DNA of 40,530 nt from Betaproteobacteria bacterium (GCA_010030205.1 RGQD01000006.1:1-40530); one strand, 5' to 3'. Counted from the stretch's first letter, positions 15,783 to 25,647 are shown. Notes: generated by a model not told the origin, from the letters alone. Numbers and translations are program-made.

Positions 15783-17645
15783 ATGTTCCTCGGTCGTCAT
15801 CTCGCTTTCGCCGGTCTCGCCCTTGCGCTTCTGGCGCCGCCCGCCGAGGCCCAACAGGCGCCGCCCACGACCGCCGATCCAAGGCTGGTGTGGGACCTGA
15901 CCCGCTTGTTCCCTACCGATGCGGCCTGGGATGCCGAGCGGCTGGCCTTGTCTGCAGAGCTTCCCAAACTGGCCTCGCTCAAAGGCACGCTGGGGCGTGA
16001 CGCCGCAGCCCTTCGCCACGCGCTGGACCAATTCTCGAACGCCGACCAGCGGCTGAATCGGCTGTGGGTCTATGCCAGCACCCAGGTTTCTACTGACAAC
16101 GGTCAAGGTCGTAACCAGGAGCGCATGGGGCTGATGTCGGCCCTGTGGGGCCAGTTCAGCAGCGCACGCGCTTGGGCTGATCCAGAGATCCAGGCGATGG
16201 GCGCCGACAAGATCGCCGGCTTCCAGGCCGCCGAGCCTGCACTGGCTCGCCACGCGACCCGTTTGCGCCAAACGCTGCAGCGCGCGCAGCACACGCTGGC
16301 GCCAGAGGCGGAATTTGCGTTGGCCACCATGGCGCCAGTGATGGGGTCGTTCTCGAACATGAGGGAACTGTTGATCAACGCCGACATCGGCTGGCCAACT
16401 CTCAGCGTCGACGGCCAGCCCGTGCGCTTGTCCGACACGGGCTACGTGCAGATGCGCGCCCACCCTGACCGCGCGATCCGCAAACAGGCGTTTGACCTGT
16501 TCTGGAAAACCTACGGCCAATACGAGAACACGCTGGGCGCGTTGCTGGCGCAACGGGTGCAAGCCGGTGTGCTCAACGCTCGTCTGCGCAAGTACCCCAG
16601 CGCCGTGGCCGCGTCCTTGTCGTCGTCTGAGGTTCCCGAGGCGGTGCTGCGCATGCTGGTGGCCGAAGCGAACAAGGGTCTGCCTACCCTGCACCGCTAC
16701 TTCCGGCTGCGCCAGAAGATGCTCAAGCTGCCCGATCTGCATTACCACGACATCTACCCAGACCTGGTGACATCCACCCAGCGCTATCCGGTGGAGGCGT
16801 CCTCCCGGATCACGATGACGGCCATGAAGCCGCTGGGCGATGAGTACCAGGGCGAACTTGAGATCGCTCTGGGTGCCCGCACCATGCATGCGCTGCCGTC
16901 ACCCGGCAAGCGCGGAGGCGCTTATGCCACCAGCGTTTACGGGATGACGCCCTACATCTTCCTGAACCACGCCGACAACTTTCAGAGCCTGGTCACCTTT
17001 GCGCACGAATGGGGCCATGGCATGCACTCGGTGCTGGCGCAGCGTTCCCAGCCGCCAGAGACAGCGGGTTATCCGCTGTTCCTGGCAGAGATCGCCTCCA
17101 CCACCAACGAGGTATTGCTCACCGACCACATGGCCAAGCAGGCCATTAGTCGCGACGAGAAGGTGTTCGTGCTCAGTCAGGTGCTGGAGCGACTTCGCGC
17201 AGCGTTCTTTCGTCAGACGATGTTTGCCGAGTTCGAGTTGCTGGCCCACGATGCCCAACAGCGGGGTGAGGCGCTGTCAGGCAAGCGCTTTACCCAGATG
17301 TACTGCGGGCTGCTGCGCAAGTACCACGGCGCTGATACCGGCGTGATGACGATCGACCCGCAGTATTGCCAGGAGTGGGCCTACATCCCGCACTTCCATC
17401 GGCCGTTCTATGTTTACGCCTATGCCACCAGTGCCACCGCAGCGCAGTTTTTCGGCGAGCGCATCCTGGAGGGCAAGCCCGGCGCCCGCGAGGCCTATCT
17501 TGGCGTTTTGAAGGCTGGCGGCTCGGTGCCGCCACACGAACTGCTGAAATCCGCCGGTCTGGACCTCACGACCGCCGAGCCCTACCAGGTGCTGATCAAG
17601 CGCATGGATGTCGTCATGGACGAGGTGGAAAAGCTGATCGAATGA
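15783..17645 (+). CDS. Oligoendopeptidase F-like M3 metallopeptidase with signal peptide
   Basis: The 620-residue protein has the M3 zinc motif HEWGH at residues 408-412 with a downstream glutamate ligand in FLAEIASTTNE, and C-terminal landmarks of the family (EFELLAHDAQQRGE, QEWAYIPHFHRPFYVYAYATS, GGSVPPHELLKSAG). It would cleave short peptides. The N-terminus MFLGRHLAFAGLALALLAPPAEAQQ is a signal peptide, so the enzyme is exported; most PepF relatives are cytoplasmic. Length is normal for the family. It stands alone, with a VapBC pair convergent on its 3' side. Confidence 0.9.
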   Translation: MFLGRHLAFAGLALALLAPPAEAQQAPPTTADPRLVWDLTRLFPTDAAWDAERLALSAELPKLASLKGTLGRDAAALRHALDQFSNADQRLNRLWVYASTQVSTDNGQGRNQERMGLMSALWGQFSSARAWADPEIQAMGADKIAGFQAAEPALARHATRLRQTLQRAQHTLAPEAEFALATMAPVMGSFSNMRELLINADIGWPTLSVDGQPVRLSDTGYVQMRAHPDRAIRKQAFDLFWKTYGQYENTLGALLAQRVQAGVLNARLRKYPSAVAASLSSSEVPEAVLRMLVAEANKGLPTLHRYFRLRQKMLKLPDLHYHDIYPDLVTSTQRYPVEASSRITMTAMKPLGDEYQGELEIALGARTMHALPSPGKRGGAYATSVYGMTPYIFLNHADNFQSLVTFAHEWGHGMHSVLAQRSQPPETAGYPLFLAEIASTTNEVLLTDHMAKQAISRDEKVFVLSQVLERLRAAFFRQTMFAEFELLAHDAQQRGEALSGKRFTQMYCGLLRKYHGADTGVMTIDPQYCQEWAYIPHFHRPFYVYAYATSATAAQFFGERILEGKPGAREAYLGVLKAGGSVPPHELLKSAGLDLTTAEPYQVLIKRMDVVMDEVEKLIE

Positions 17646-17730
17646 GGTCGGCCTCTTTCCTGGGTGAATCAGCCGGGGACTGCGTCAAGTTGAGGTCGCT
17701 GCGCGCTGGCTGTTCGCGCTGCCCGCAGAT

Positions 17731-18105
17731 TCAGGTTTTCGGGAAGTAACGCACACCCGGCAAATCCCGGTAGTCCTGATCCTGCGTCAGGAAGGTGGCC
17801 TGATGTTCCAAGGCCATGCTGTACATCACGGCGTCGGCCATCGCGAGTCGGTGGCGCTGCGCGACTTCAGAAGCGGCAATGGCGCGCTGGTCGCTGAGTT
17901 CGAGCACCAACCCCATCCGCATCACGTTCAGGCATGCCGCCAATGCCTCAGCGGGTATCTTGCGGCTCAGGACTCGGTGCACCTCATACAAGGCGATCAC
18001 CGGCACCAGCAAGTGTTCTCGCTGCTCGATCGCCGCGGCAAACAACTCGGCTCGCGGCGTGTCGAGCAGGTACTCGATCCAGCCCGAAGAATCGACAAGG
18101 TTCAC
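17731..18105 (-). CDS. PIN-domain toxin, VapC-like
   Basis: The 124-residue PIN-domain protein begins MNLVDSSGWIEYLL with the first acidic residue, has ALYEVHRVL with the second, and RLAMADAVMYSMALEHQATFLTQDQDY with the remaining aspartates. VapC toxins are Mg-dependent RNases. The start overlaps the antitoxin stop by 4 bases (18102-18105). It is convergent with the peptidase gene. Confidence 0.87.
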   Translation of the reverse strand: MNLVDSSGWIEYLLDTPRAELFAAAIEQREHLLVPVIALYEVHRVLSRKIPAEALAACLNVMRMGLVLELSDQRAIAASEVAQRHRLAMADAVMYSMALEHQATFLTQDQDYRDLPGVRYFPKT

Positions 18106-18332
18106 AAGATTTCCCGGTCCTGCTCCTTGGGAATGGCCAGATCTGCCGGATCAAGCTTGTAGCGCTTGAGCAGGCCTCTGTAAGCGCTCATGGGAGGCTC
18201 TGGCTTGATGACCAATTCGTTGCCACGCAGTTCGAAATGAATGTGCGATCCAGCAACGATACCCAGTATCTTGCGCATCGCTGCGGGCAATGTGACCTGC
18301 CCTTTACTCGACACAATAGCTTCTGATTGCAT
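18102..18332 (-). CDS. AbrB/VapB-like antitoxin
   Basis: The 76-residue protein has the swapped-hairpin DNA-binding motif MQSEAIVSSKGQVTLPAAMRKILGI followed by ELRGNELVIKP, then a tail that would hold the toxin. The frame continues upstream to 18524, but conserved sequence begins at the ATG at 18332, with GGAA before it. It pairs with the VapC-like toxin and probably represses their shared promoter. Confidence 0.87.
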   Translation of the reverse strand: MQSEAIVSSKGQVTLPAAMRKILGIVAGSHIHFELRGNELVIKPEPPMSAYRGLLKRYKLDPADLAIPKEQDREIL

Positions 18333-18557
18333 GCGATATTTCCAACAAATTGGTAGGTAAGGCGCTGAGAATTGTAAAGAAATCGGAGGCGTTTGAGTGC
18401 CTAAAAATTGAGGCGTAGTCGGCGCAAGGATCGAAACAAGCCTTGCCAAGCGCGGCTTTGCCCGAAAAAGCATACTCGGGGTAGCGCCGATTGCAAAGCC
18501 GACGTTCCTCTCGATCGGCGCCAAGGTTGCAAGCCCTGTCTATCCAAGGAGACTCCA

Positions 18558-19331
18558 ATGCATGAATTCTGCAAGATCGAACGCGAAGGCCACCTGACCA
18601 TCGTGACGCTGAACCGCCCCGACGTGATGAACGCGCTGCACCACCCTGCGCACCTCGAGCTCGAAGGCGTGTGGGACGATTTCGCTGCCGACCCCGAGCA
18701 GTGGGTCGCGATCGTCACCGGCGCTGGAACGCGAGCTTTTTCTGCCGGCAACGACCTCAAGTACCAGGCCGGCGGCGGTGCGCGCGGCTTCGTGGCGTCG
18801 GGCTTTGCGGGCTTGACGTCGCGCCAAGGTCTTGACAAGCCGATCATCGCTGCTGTCAATGGCGTGGCGATGGGCGGTGGTTTCGAGACTGCCCTGGCCT
18901 GCGACATCATCATCGCGGCCGAAAACGCCAAATTCGCGCTGCCCGAGCCGAAAGTCGGTCTGGCAGCGCTCGCCGGTGGTATGCACAGGCTGCCGCGCAC
19001 CATTGGCATGAAGCGCGCGATGGGCATGATGCTGACCGCGCGCCACGTTTCTGCCAAGGAGGGTTACGAACTGGGCTTCGTCACCGCGCTGGCCGCCGAG
19101 GGTCAAGCGCTCATCGAGGCCAAGCGATGGGCCGCGATGATGCTCGAGTGTTCGCCGATGTCGCTGCGCGCGACCAAGCAAGCGGCGATGGACGGCATGG
19201 CCATCGCCGACGTCTTTGCCGCTGCAAAAGTGGAGTACGACGCCGTCGCTCGATTGCGCAAGAGCCGGGACTGGATCGAGGGGCCGAAGGCCTTCTCCGA
19301 AAAGCGCAAGCCGAACTGGATCTCGGAGTAA
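18558..19331 (+). CDS. Enoyl-CoA hydratase/isomerase (crotonase family)
   Basis: The 257-residue crotonase has the two oxyanion-hole segments TRAFSAGNDLKYQ and NGVAMGGGFETALACDIIIA, and the LPEPKVGLAALAGGMHRLPR stretch at the active site. It would hydrate or isomerise an acyl-CoA thioester. The SAGNDL wording resembles carnitinyl-CoA dehydratase-type members, and a CaiC-like ligase lies at 22464, but this link is inference. The ATG at 18558 follows AAGGAGA and is preferred to upstream in-frame starts. Confidence 0.9.
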   Translation: MHEFCKIEREGHLTIVTLNRPDVMNALHHPAHLELEGVWDDFAADPEQWVAIVTGAGTRAFSAGNDLKYQAGGGARGFVASGFAGLTSRQGLDKPIIAAVNGVAMGGGFETALACDIIIAAENAKFALPEPKVGLAALAGGMHRLPRTIGMKRAMGMMLTARHVSAKEGYELGFVTALAAEGQALIEAKRWAAMMLECSPMSLRATKQAAMDGMAIADVFAAAKVEYDAVARLRKSRDWIEGPKAFSEKRKPNWISE

Positions 19332-19361
19332 TCGTCTCCGGGTCTGTTGCGTGGCCAGACT

Positions 19362-21071
19362 CTAAAGCCCCAGGCTGGGGTGGTCGAAACAGGCCAGCAG
19401 CGCCAGGATTCGCGCGGAGTCGCCGATCGCCTTGACCTCCCCGCTGGCCATCGCTTCGCTCATCCGGACCTTGCCCGACAGAATGTTGGCCCAGGTCGGC
19501 AGGTCGAGCTCGATCGCGAGTTGGGCCTGCGTGCCGTCGGTGATCGCAGCGATGCCGTTGCGCAGGTGCAAGCCGACCTGTTCACCGGGGTCTAGGATCA
19601 CCCGCAGCGTGTGGACAAAGGCTTCGGGCGGGCTGGCCAGCACATCGCTGGGCGAGAAGCGGTGACGGCGGAAGCGGTTCAAGTCGAGCTTGCCTTCGAG
19701 GTCGAGCGCGCGCGTCAGACACCAGTTGCGGATGTTCGCAGCAGTGGTGCGCTGGCCGATCGCGCGCAGCACCGTCGCGAGCCGGGCACGGTCAGGCTGG
19801 CTGCCGGCATCGACCCGCGCTGTCGCGCTGGCATCCGACTGAACCAGCCACGCACTGAGCTCCAGCGCCCAGCGCAGGTCGTCATCAGCCAGCGCTTGCT
19901 CGGCTTGCGAACGGACTGCGTCAGCGCCGCCGAAGCCGGCGACCAATCGTGTCGCACGCTCTTGTGGCGGCAGAGGAAACAATGTCGATTCGTCGCCATC
20001 AAACCAGCCGCGCAGGCCATTGTGGATCTGGCGCACATGGTGTTCGACCACGCCGTAGTACTGGCTGGTGAAGTAGCTGCGGGCAAACACCGCGGGCAAC
20101 TTCACGCTGTCGCACAGCTCACCCAGCGTCAGCCCTTTGTTGATGCCGCGAACAGTCTGGTCCCACATGAACTGGATCGAGTCGCGGTACGCAGTCACCT
20201 CGGCCATGATCGCGCCCTTGCCCGACAGCGGCGGCCCATGCGCGCCCAGCAGGTAGTCGGCCTGCAGGCCCCGGATGTGGTCGAGTCCGGCCAGCAGCAC
20301 GCGCGGGTCGCGGTACTCCTCACCGCGGATCGGGAACACGTTGAACAAGGTCGGCCACACCATGTTGTTGACGCACAGGCCGAGTTCAGGGAACCAGATC
20401 GTGATCGAGTCGTCGCAGTCGGAAGGCGCTGGCGTCATCACGACGCGCAGACCGGCGATCGTCGCCTCGGTTGCGGCCTCAAAACTGTGGGTTGGTGGCA
20501 GGAATCCTGGCGTGTAAGGCGCATGGTCGGGCCGGCGGTAGGCCTGGCCCAGCCCGGTGCCAACCAGCCCATCGGGGCCTTGCGTGGGCAGGAAAATGCC
20601 GAATTGGTGCGCCATGCCGCGCGCTGCTGCGCCACTGACCTCGGCGCTCATGCGCAATCGGTTGGCGACGATGCGCTGGTGGCCCCAGATCGGCAACTCG
20701 CCGCCGTCAGCGGTCTTCACAAAGGGCAGCACGGCCTGGGTGCCGCCGACGTAGTGGAAATGGGTGTAGATCACCGCGGCAATCGGGCTGGCGCTGTGCT
20801 GCCTGACGGCGGCCAGCGCGTGCGCCATCTCCTCGATGCACTCGCCGGTGTCGATCGCGATCAAGCCTTGTGGGCCTTCGACAAAAGTCTGGTTGGACAG
20901 GCCGTTGCCGACCATGCACCAGACGCCAGGTCGCGGCGACCAGAGCTTGCGCTCGAACCGGTCGTTGTGCGTGATGGCATCGCGGTGAGCGCGCTGGCCA
21001 TGCCGGTCTGTAGCGATGACCGATGCATCGTCGCTGAAGCTGGGTGGATAGCGCTGGTCGAGACGGGTCAT
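19362..21071 (-). CDS. Alkylsulfatase-like metallo-beta-lactamase-fold protein with altered metal site
   Basis: The protein of about 569 residues resembles SdsA1/BDS1-type alkylsulfatases: NQTFVEGPQGLIAIDTGECIEE, YTHFHYVGGTQAV, IWGHQRI, FELGLCVNN-like segments, YRDSIQFMWDQTVRGINKGL of the dimerisation domain, and a C-terminal SCP2-like lipid-binding part. The usual THxHxDHxGG motif is reduced to THFHYVGG (H104, H106), lacking the D-H pair, and the glutamates seen in SdsA1 near the second site read PAPSDCDDS and CVNN. Metal binding and the reaction are therefore uncertain. Related proteins may share this feature. The ATG at 21071 with GGAAG upstream is preferred to the one at 21131. Confidence 0.8.
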   Translation of the reverse strand: MTRLDQRYPPSFSDDASVIATDRHGQRAHRDAITHNDRFERKLWSPRPGVWCMVGNGLSNQTFVEGPQGLIAIDTGECIEEMAHALAAVRQHSASPIAAVIYTHFHYVGGTQAVLPFVKTADGGELPIWGHQRIVANRLRMSAEVSGAAARGMAHQFGIFLPTQGPDGLVGTGLGQAYRRPDHAPYTPGFLPPTHSFEAATEATIAGLRVVMTPAPSDCDDSITIWFPELGLCVNNMVWPTLFNVFPIRGEEYRDPRVLLAGLDHIRGLQADYLLGAHGPPLSGKGAIMAEVTAYRDSIQFMWDQTVRGINKGLTLGELCDSVKLPAVFARSYFTSQYYGVVEHHVRQIHNGLRGWFDGDESTLFPLPPQERATRLVAGFGGADAVRSQAEQALADDDLRWALELSAWLVQSDASATARVDAGSQPDRARLATVLRAIGQRTTAANIRNWCLTRALDLEGKLDLNRFRRHRFSPSDVLASPPEAFVHTLRVILDPGEQVGLHLRNGIAAITDGTQAQLAIELDLPTWANILSGKVRMSEAMASGEVKAIGDSARILALLACFDHPSLGL

Positions 21072-21460
21072 GAGTGGCTTCCGGGTTGCGCGAATGGCGT
21101 GGTGTTTTGGGTCGACCGGCGAGCCTGTCACGGCGGGGGCGGTGTGGACCTGGGTAGCTTCGGTTTATTGTCACCGCCGAGTGTCACCGTCTAGTCGCGC
21201 GCGGGCGGCATCTCTGTCGAGCGATTGGCCCTCTCGCGAGACGCGCCGGGTTTGTTGCGCCACCTTGCAAGAAACGCCCGGTTCAGGCTGCGCTGTCGGG
21301 TTCTCGGAGCACAGGGGGTTCAGATTTGAGACCCGGTCCCAAGGAAGGTCACCGGTAATCCGGTGAGCGCCATAGGCCAAACCAGGATTGCCGCGGCGTG
21401 GTGCGGCGTGGTCTGATCGACGATCGTCTTTCGCTCGACAAGACCCCTCTGGAGTTCTGC

Positions 21461-22432
21461 ATGTTTTTCAAGTCTGTCCGCCCCCTCGGCCTGCTGCTGA
21501 TGATGACCTTGCCTGCTGGCGCTGCGCTGGCGCAGGCCTGGCCCAACCGGCCAGTCAAGATCATCGTGCCTTACCCGCCGGGCGGCCAGACCGACATCGT
21601 CTCGCGCTGGCTGGGTGAGAAGTTGCAGGCGACGCTGGGCCAGCCCTTCATCGTCGACAACAAGGCCGGTGCGCAAGGCGTGGTGGGCATCAGTGCACTC
21701 AAGCAGTCGCTGCCAGACGGCTACACCATCGCCTATGTCAACTCTTCGAACATGATCATCAACAAGTTCGCGATGGTCAAGCTGCCCTACGACGCGCCCG
21801 ACGACTTCGAGATGGTCAACCAGATCGGGATGGCCGCGCTGGGCATGGTGGTGGCGCCGGCGCTGGGCACCAAGACGGTCGACGAGTTCCTGCGCTATGT
21901 TCGGGCCAACCCCGGCAAGACCTCGTTTGCGTCTTTCGGCATCGGCAGCAGTTCGCACCTGTACGGCGAGATGTTCAAGAGCGCTGCCAAGCTCGACATG
22001 GTGCATGTGCCGTACAAGGGCGCTGCGCCTGCGGTGCAGGACGTGATTGCCGGCACCGCAACGATGGGTATCCATGACTTCGCGACGATCGGCCCGTTGG
22101 TTCAGGGCGGGCGAGCCCAGTTGCTGGCCGTGACCGGACCCAAGCGCTGGCCGCACTTCCCGGCTGCGCCGACTTTTGTCGAACTCGGTTTTCCGCTCGA
22201 CCTGGTCGGCTGGAACGGCTTCGTCGCGCCCAAGGGCACGCCGCGCGCGGTGGTCGACCGGCTCAGCAGCGAGATCAGCAAGATCATCCAGACCCCCGAA
22301 GGCCGTGCCAAGATGCTGGAGTTGGGGCTGCTCGCGACCGGCACCACGTCGGCCGAATTCACCGACATCGTCAAGCGCGACACAGTGCGCTGGGCTGAGG
22401 TCTGGAAGGCCGCAGGCATCGCGCCGCAGTGA
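21461..22432 (+). CDS. Bug/TctC-family periplasmic receptor (intact)
   Basis: The 323-residue protein has a signal peptide (MFFKSVRPLGLLLMMTLPAG...ALAQ) and all usual landmarks: VKIIVPYPPGGQTDIVSR, DNKAGAQGVVGI, LPDGYTIAYV, KLPYD, HLYGEMFKSAAKLDMVHVPYKG, GFVAPKGTPRAVVDRL. It captures a carboxylate in the periplasm for a TTT-type transporter; TctAB partners are not in the window. CTGGAG precedes the ATG. It serves as an intact yardstick for the shortened receptors at 2864 and 30271. Confidence 0.92.
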   Translation: MFFKSVRPLGLLLMMTLPAGAALAQAWPNRPVKIIVPYPPGGQTDIVSRWLGEKLQATLGQPFIVDNKAGAQGVVGISALKQSLPDGYTIAYVNSSNMIINKFAMVKLPYDAPDDFEMVNQIGMAALGMVVAPALGTKTVDEFLRYVRANPGKTSFASFGIGSSSHLYGEMFKSAAKLDMVHVPYKGAAPAVQDVIAGTATMGIHDFATIGPLVQGGRAQLLAVTGPKRWPHFPAAPTFVELGFPLDLVGWNGFVAPKGTPRAVVDRLSSEISKIIQTPEGRAKMLELGLLATGTTSAEFTDIVKRDTVRWAEVWKAAGIAPQ

Positions 22433-22463
22433 GGCTGTGGCGGCCAATGGCGATCAGGCGAGG

Positions 22464-24074
22464 CTAGAGCTTGACGCGCTGGATCTTCAGGCCTGCGCGC
22501 TCTCGGTCCCAGGTGTCGGGTGTCACGCCCTCGGCGCGCAGCACATGCTTCATCAGCTTTTGCGTCGCGGTCTTGGGCAGTGAATCGACGACGCGTACAT
22601 AGCGCGGTAGCATGAAGTGCGCCAGTCTGGGCTGCAGGAATTCAAGCAGCGCCTGCGGGTCTATCGTCGTGCCGGGTACTGCGGCCAGCACGCACATCAC
22701 TTCGTCTTCGGACAGCTCGCTGGGCACCGGGATCACCGCGACCTCGTAGACCGCGGGGAATGCGGCGATCTCGGCCTCGACCTCGAATGACGAGATGTTC
22801 TCGCCGCGTCGGCGGATCGCGTCCTTCATCCGGTCGACGAAGTAATAAGTGCCGTCTTCGTCAACCCTGAAGGCATCGCCGGTGTGGAACCAGCCGTTGC
22901 GCCAAGCCTTGGCGGTGGCCTCGGGGTTCTTGTAGTAGCCACTGTTCAGGGCCCAGGGCGCGTCGGTTCGCACCAGCAACTCGCCGGCCTTGCCACTGAC
23001 CACCTCGCAATCGTTGTCATCGACGACGCGCAACTCGACCCCGTCCCTGGGCTTGCCGCAGGACCCCAGCTGACTGGGGTTGATCTCGGAGACCAGCGGC
23101 GTCGAGATTTCGGTCATGTTGTACAGCGTGTAGACGTCGACCCCGAAGCGCGCAGCAAAAGACGGTGCGTCCTCGCACAGCGGCACGATGATGACCTTGC
23201 GCAGCGGGTGCTGCTGGTCCTGTCCATCGGGCGGGCGTTTGACGACGAAGGTCGCCATCACGCCGAGCAGCAGCACCACGGTGGTCTGGGTGTCGCAGAT
23301 GCTGGACCAGAAGGTGTCGGTGGAGAAGCTCGGGACCATCGCGATCGAGCCGCCCCGCGACAGCATGCCCATCACTGGAATCGTCCCGCCGACATGGAAC
23401 AGCGGCAGGTTGCACATGTAGCGGTCATCGGCGTCGAGCATTCGGAAGGCCTGCGGCCCAGCCATCGCATATAGGTGCGCGTAGGACGACAGCACGCCCT
23501 TGGACGGCCCGGTGGTGCCCGAGGTGTAGACGATCGATTGCGTGTCCCAGGCCTCGATCGGCCGCGGCGGCGCTGCCAGGTTCTGGCCAGACCCATCCAG
23601 CGCGCTCGCGGGCAGGACTTCCAGACCCTCGAATGGACCGCATTCGCGCCCGATCGCGACAACCTTCTTGAGCCTGGCGGTGTCGATGTCGCGCAGCAGG
23701 CTGATCAGCTCAGCGTGCGCGACGATCAGGTCGGCATCGGCGTTGGCCAGCACATGCTCGAGAACGCGTCCTTTGTAGGCGGTGTTGATCGGCACATAGA
23801 CGGCGCCCAGCCAATTGATCGCGAACCAGACCCGCAGGCAGTCCAGGCCATTGGGCAGCCACACCACGACGCGGTCATCCTGTCGCACGCCCAGCGCGTA
23901 AAGGCCTGCGGCGGTATTGGCCGTCAGTTCCAGCATCTGGCCGTAGCAGATGCCCTGGCTGCCAGCAAACTGCAGGAACACCTTGTCGGGTTGGACCGCC
24001 GCCCACTTCTGCAGCAGCGATCTCACGACGCATTGGTCAGGGGCTGGAATTCGCGGATCGGGGGTGCTGGTCAT
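22464..24074 (-). CDS. AMP-forming acyl-CoA ligase, CaiC-like
   Basis: The 536-residue adenylate-forming enzyme has YTSGTTGPSKG, the adenine motif YNMTEISTP, the hinge GDAFRVDEDGTYYFVDRMKDAIRRRGENIS (cited in part by its order) and PKTATQKLMKH near the end with the catalytic lysine. It resembles crotonobetaine/carnitine-CoA ligases, but the substrate is not certain. It lies downstream of, and on the same strand as, the acyl-CoA carboxyltransferase (31-base gap), so both are probably in one operon with the TetR regulator divergent. Confidence 0.9.
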   Translation of the reverse strand: MTSTPDPRIPAPDQCVVRSLLQKWAAVQPDKVFLQFAGSQGICYGQMLELTANTAAGLYALGVRQDDRVVVWLPNGLDCLRVWFAINWLGAVYVPINTAYKGRVLEHVLANADADLIVAHAELISLLRDIDTARLKKVVAIGRECGPFEGLEVLPASALDGSGQNLAAPPRPIEAWDTQSIVYTSGTTGPSKGVLSSYAHLYAMAGPQAFRMLDADDRYMCNLPLFHVGGTIPVMGMLSRGGSIAMVPSFSTDTFWSSICDTQTTVVLLLGVMATFVVKRPPDGQDQQHPLRKVIIVPLCEDAPSFAARFGVDVYTLYNMTEISTPLVSEINPSQLGSCGKPRDGVELRVVDDNDCEVVSGKAGELLVRTDAPWALNSGYYKNPEATAKAWRNGWFHTGDAFRVDEDGTYYFVDRMKDAIRRRGENISSFEVEAEIAAFPAVYEVAVIPVPSELSEDEVMCVLAAVPGTTIDPQALLEFLQPRLAHFMLPRYVRVVDSLPKTATQKLMKHVLRAEGVTPDTWDRERAGLKIQRVKL

Positions 24075-24105
24075 CTGTCGACTCCTGGGTGGCGCGGTTT
24101 GCGGG

Positions 24106-25647
24106 TCAGGGCATCACGCCGTAGCGGGCCACCGGCGCGGGCGACTGCGTGCGGCGGTTTCTGGACAACTCGAGCGCCAGCTTGACCCGCTGGCGCGTCT
24201 CGGAAGGCTTGATCACATCGTGCACCGTGAACCTCGCGGCCGAATTGAATGGATCGGTGCCGTCCTTGAATCTTGCCTCAATCTCGCGCTGCATCGCTGC
24301 CGGATCGTCGGCAGCTGCGATCTCGGTCTTGAAGGCCGCGGCCACCCCGCCCGAGACCGGCAGCGACGCGAAGTCTGCGGTCGGCCAGGCGGCGATCAGG
24401 CTCTGCTCGCCGCCCCAGCCCCCCATCGCGCAGGCGCCAAAGCCAAAGGCCTTGCGCAGCACGATGGTGACTTTGGGGACGTCAGACCATGCCAGCGCAT
24501 AGACAACGGCCAGGCCTTCGCGCAGCGCGCCTTCTTTTTCGGCCTGAGGCCCGGTCATCACGCCGGGCACGTCCTGCAGAAACACCAGCGGAATGTGATA
24601 GGCCGAGCACAGGTCGATGAAGCGTCGCGCCTTGCGGGCAGCGGACGCTGTGATCGCGCCGGCATAGACCATCGACTGGTTCGCGACGATGCCCACCGAA
24701 TGGCCCTCAATCCGGCCCAAGCCGGTGACCAGCATCCTGGCCCAGTCGGGTTTGAGCTCGAAAAAGCTGCCGGCGTCGACGATGCCTCGGATCACCTGCT
24801 TGACGTCGTAGCCGCGTCGCGGGTTGTCGGGCAGCACCCGATCGAGGTCGATGTCTTCGGGCTCCGACGCTGCGGTCTGCGGCGGGTAGGCCCAGGCGTT
24901 GGTTGGCAGGTAGGACAGAAATGCTCTGGCGAGGTCGATCGCCTCCTCGTCGGTCTTCGCGACCCGGTCGACGATGCCCGACAACTTGGCATGGATCTCC
25001 GACCCGCCCAGGTCCTCCTTGGAGACGTCCTGGCCGGTGGCGGCCTTGACGACCGGTGGCCCGCCGGCGGCCATCATCCCGGTGCCCTCGCGCATCACGA
25101 TGAACTCGGTCGCCGCTCCGACCAGCGCCGAATCACCGGCGCAAGGCCCGAGCACCAGCGAGACCTGCGGCGCCGTGCCCGACAGTCTGGCGATCTCCAG
25201 GAAGTGCGTGACGTCGGGCAGCCCGTCGTTCATCAACTCCTGCCCTCGCGCGCCGGCGCCGTCGACCATCCACACCAGTGGTACGCGCTCGCGGCGCGCC
25301 ATCTGCACCATGTGCAACTTCTTCTTCGCGTTGATCACACCGTGCGATCCGCCCTTGACCGTGAAGTCTTCGGCGACCAAGGCTGCGAAACGGCCGCCGA
25401 TCTTGCCGAAGCCCGCGACAACGCCGTCGGCGGGCGTGATCTCGTCGGTGCGCTGCACCGCTTCCGAGACATGCGAGCACAGTTGGCCGTACTCCTGGAA
25501 CGTGCCCGCATCGGTCAGCAGGCCCACGCGCTCGCGAACCGTCAGCTTGCCTTGGTTGCGCTGGCGCTGGATGCGGTCCTCACCGCCCAGGGCGAGCGCG
25601 CGGGCTCGCCGCTGTTCAAGTTTGATCAGTCCGTCTTGCAGGTTCAT
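24106..25647 (-). CDS. Acyl-CoA carboxylase carboxyltransferase subunit
   Basis: The 513-residue protein is a carboxyltransferase of the propionyl-/methylcrotonyl-CoA carboxylase type. It has an N-terminal KLTVRERVGLLTDAGTFQE, the GGSHGVINAKKKLHM segment, and the two oxyanion-hole regions SLVLGPCAGDSALVG and PLVFLQDVPGVMTG, followed by FGFGACAMGGWGGEQ. It would transfer carboxyl from biotin to an acyl-CoA. The biotin-carboxylase alpha subunit is not in the window. It is the first gene of the operon with the ligase at 22464. The ATG at 25647 follows GAGAACGAG. Confidence 0.9.
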   Translation of the reverse strand: MNLQDGLIKLEQRRARALALGGEDRIQRQRNQGKLTVRERVGLLTDAGTFQEYGQLCSHVSEAVQRTDEITPADGVVAGFGKIGGRFAALVAEDFTVKGGSHGVINAKKKLHMVQMARRERVPLVWMVDGAGARGQELMNDGLPDVTHFLEIARLSGTAPQVSLVLGPCAGDSALVGAATEFIVMREGTGMMAAGGPPVVKAATGQDVSKEDLGGSEIHAKLSGIVDRVAKTDEEAIDLARAFLSYLPTNAWAYPPQTAASEPEDIDLDRVLPDNPRRGYDVKQVIRGIVDAGSFFELKPDWARMLVTGLGRIEGHSVGIVANQSMVYAGAITASAARKARRFIDLCSAYHIPLVFLQDVPGVMTGPQAEKEGALREGLAVVYALAWSDVPKVTIVLRKAFGFGACAMGGWGGEQSLIAAWPTADFASLPVSGGVAAAFKTEIAAADDPAAMQREIEARFKDGTDPFNSAARFTVHDVIKPSETRQRVKLALELSRNRRTQSPAPVARYGVMP

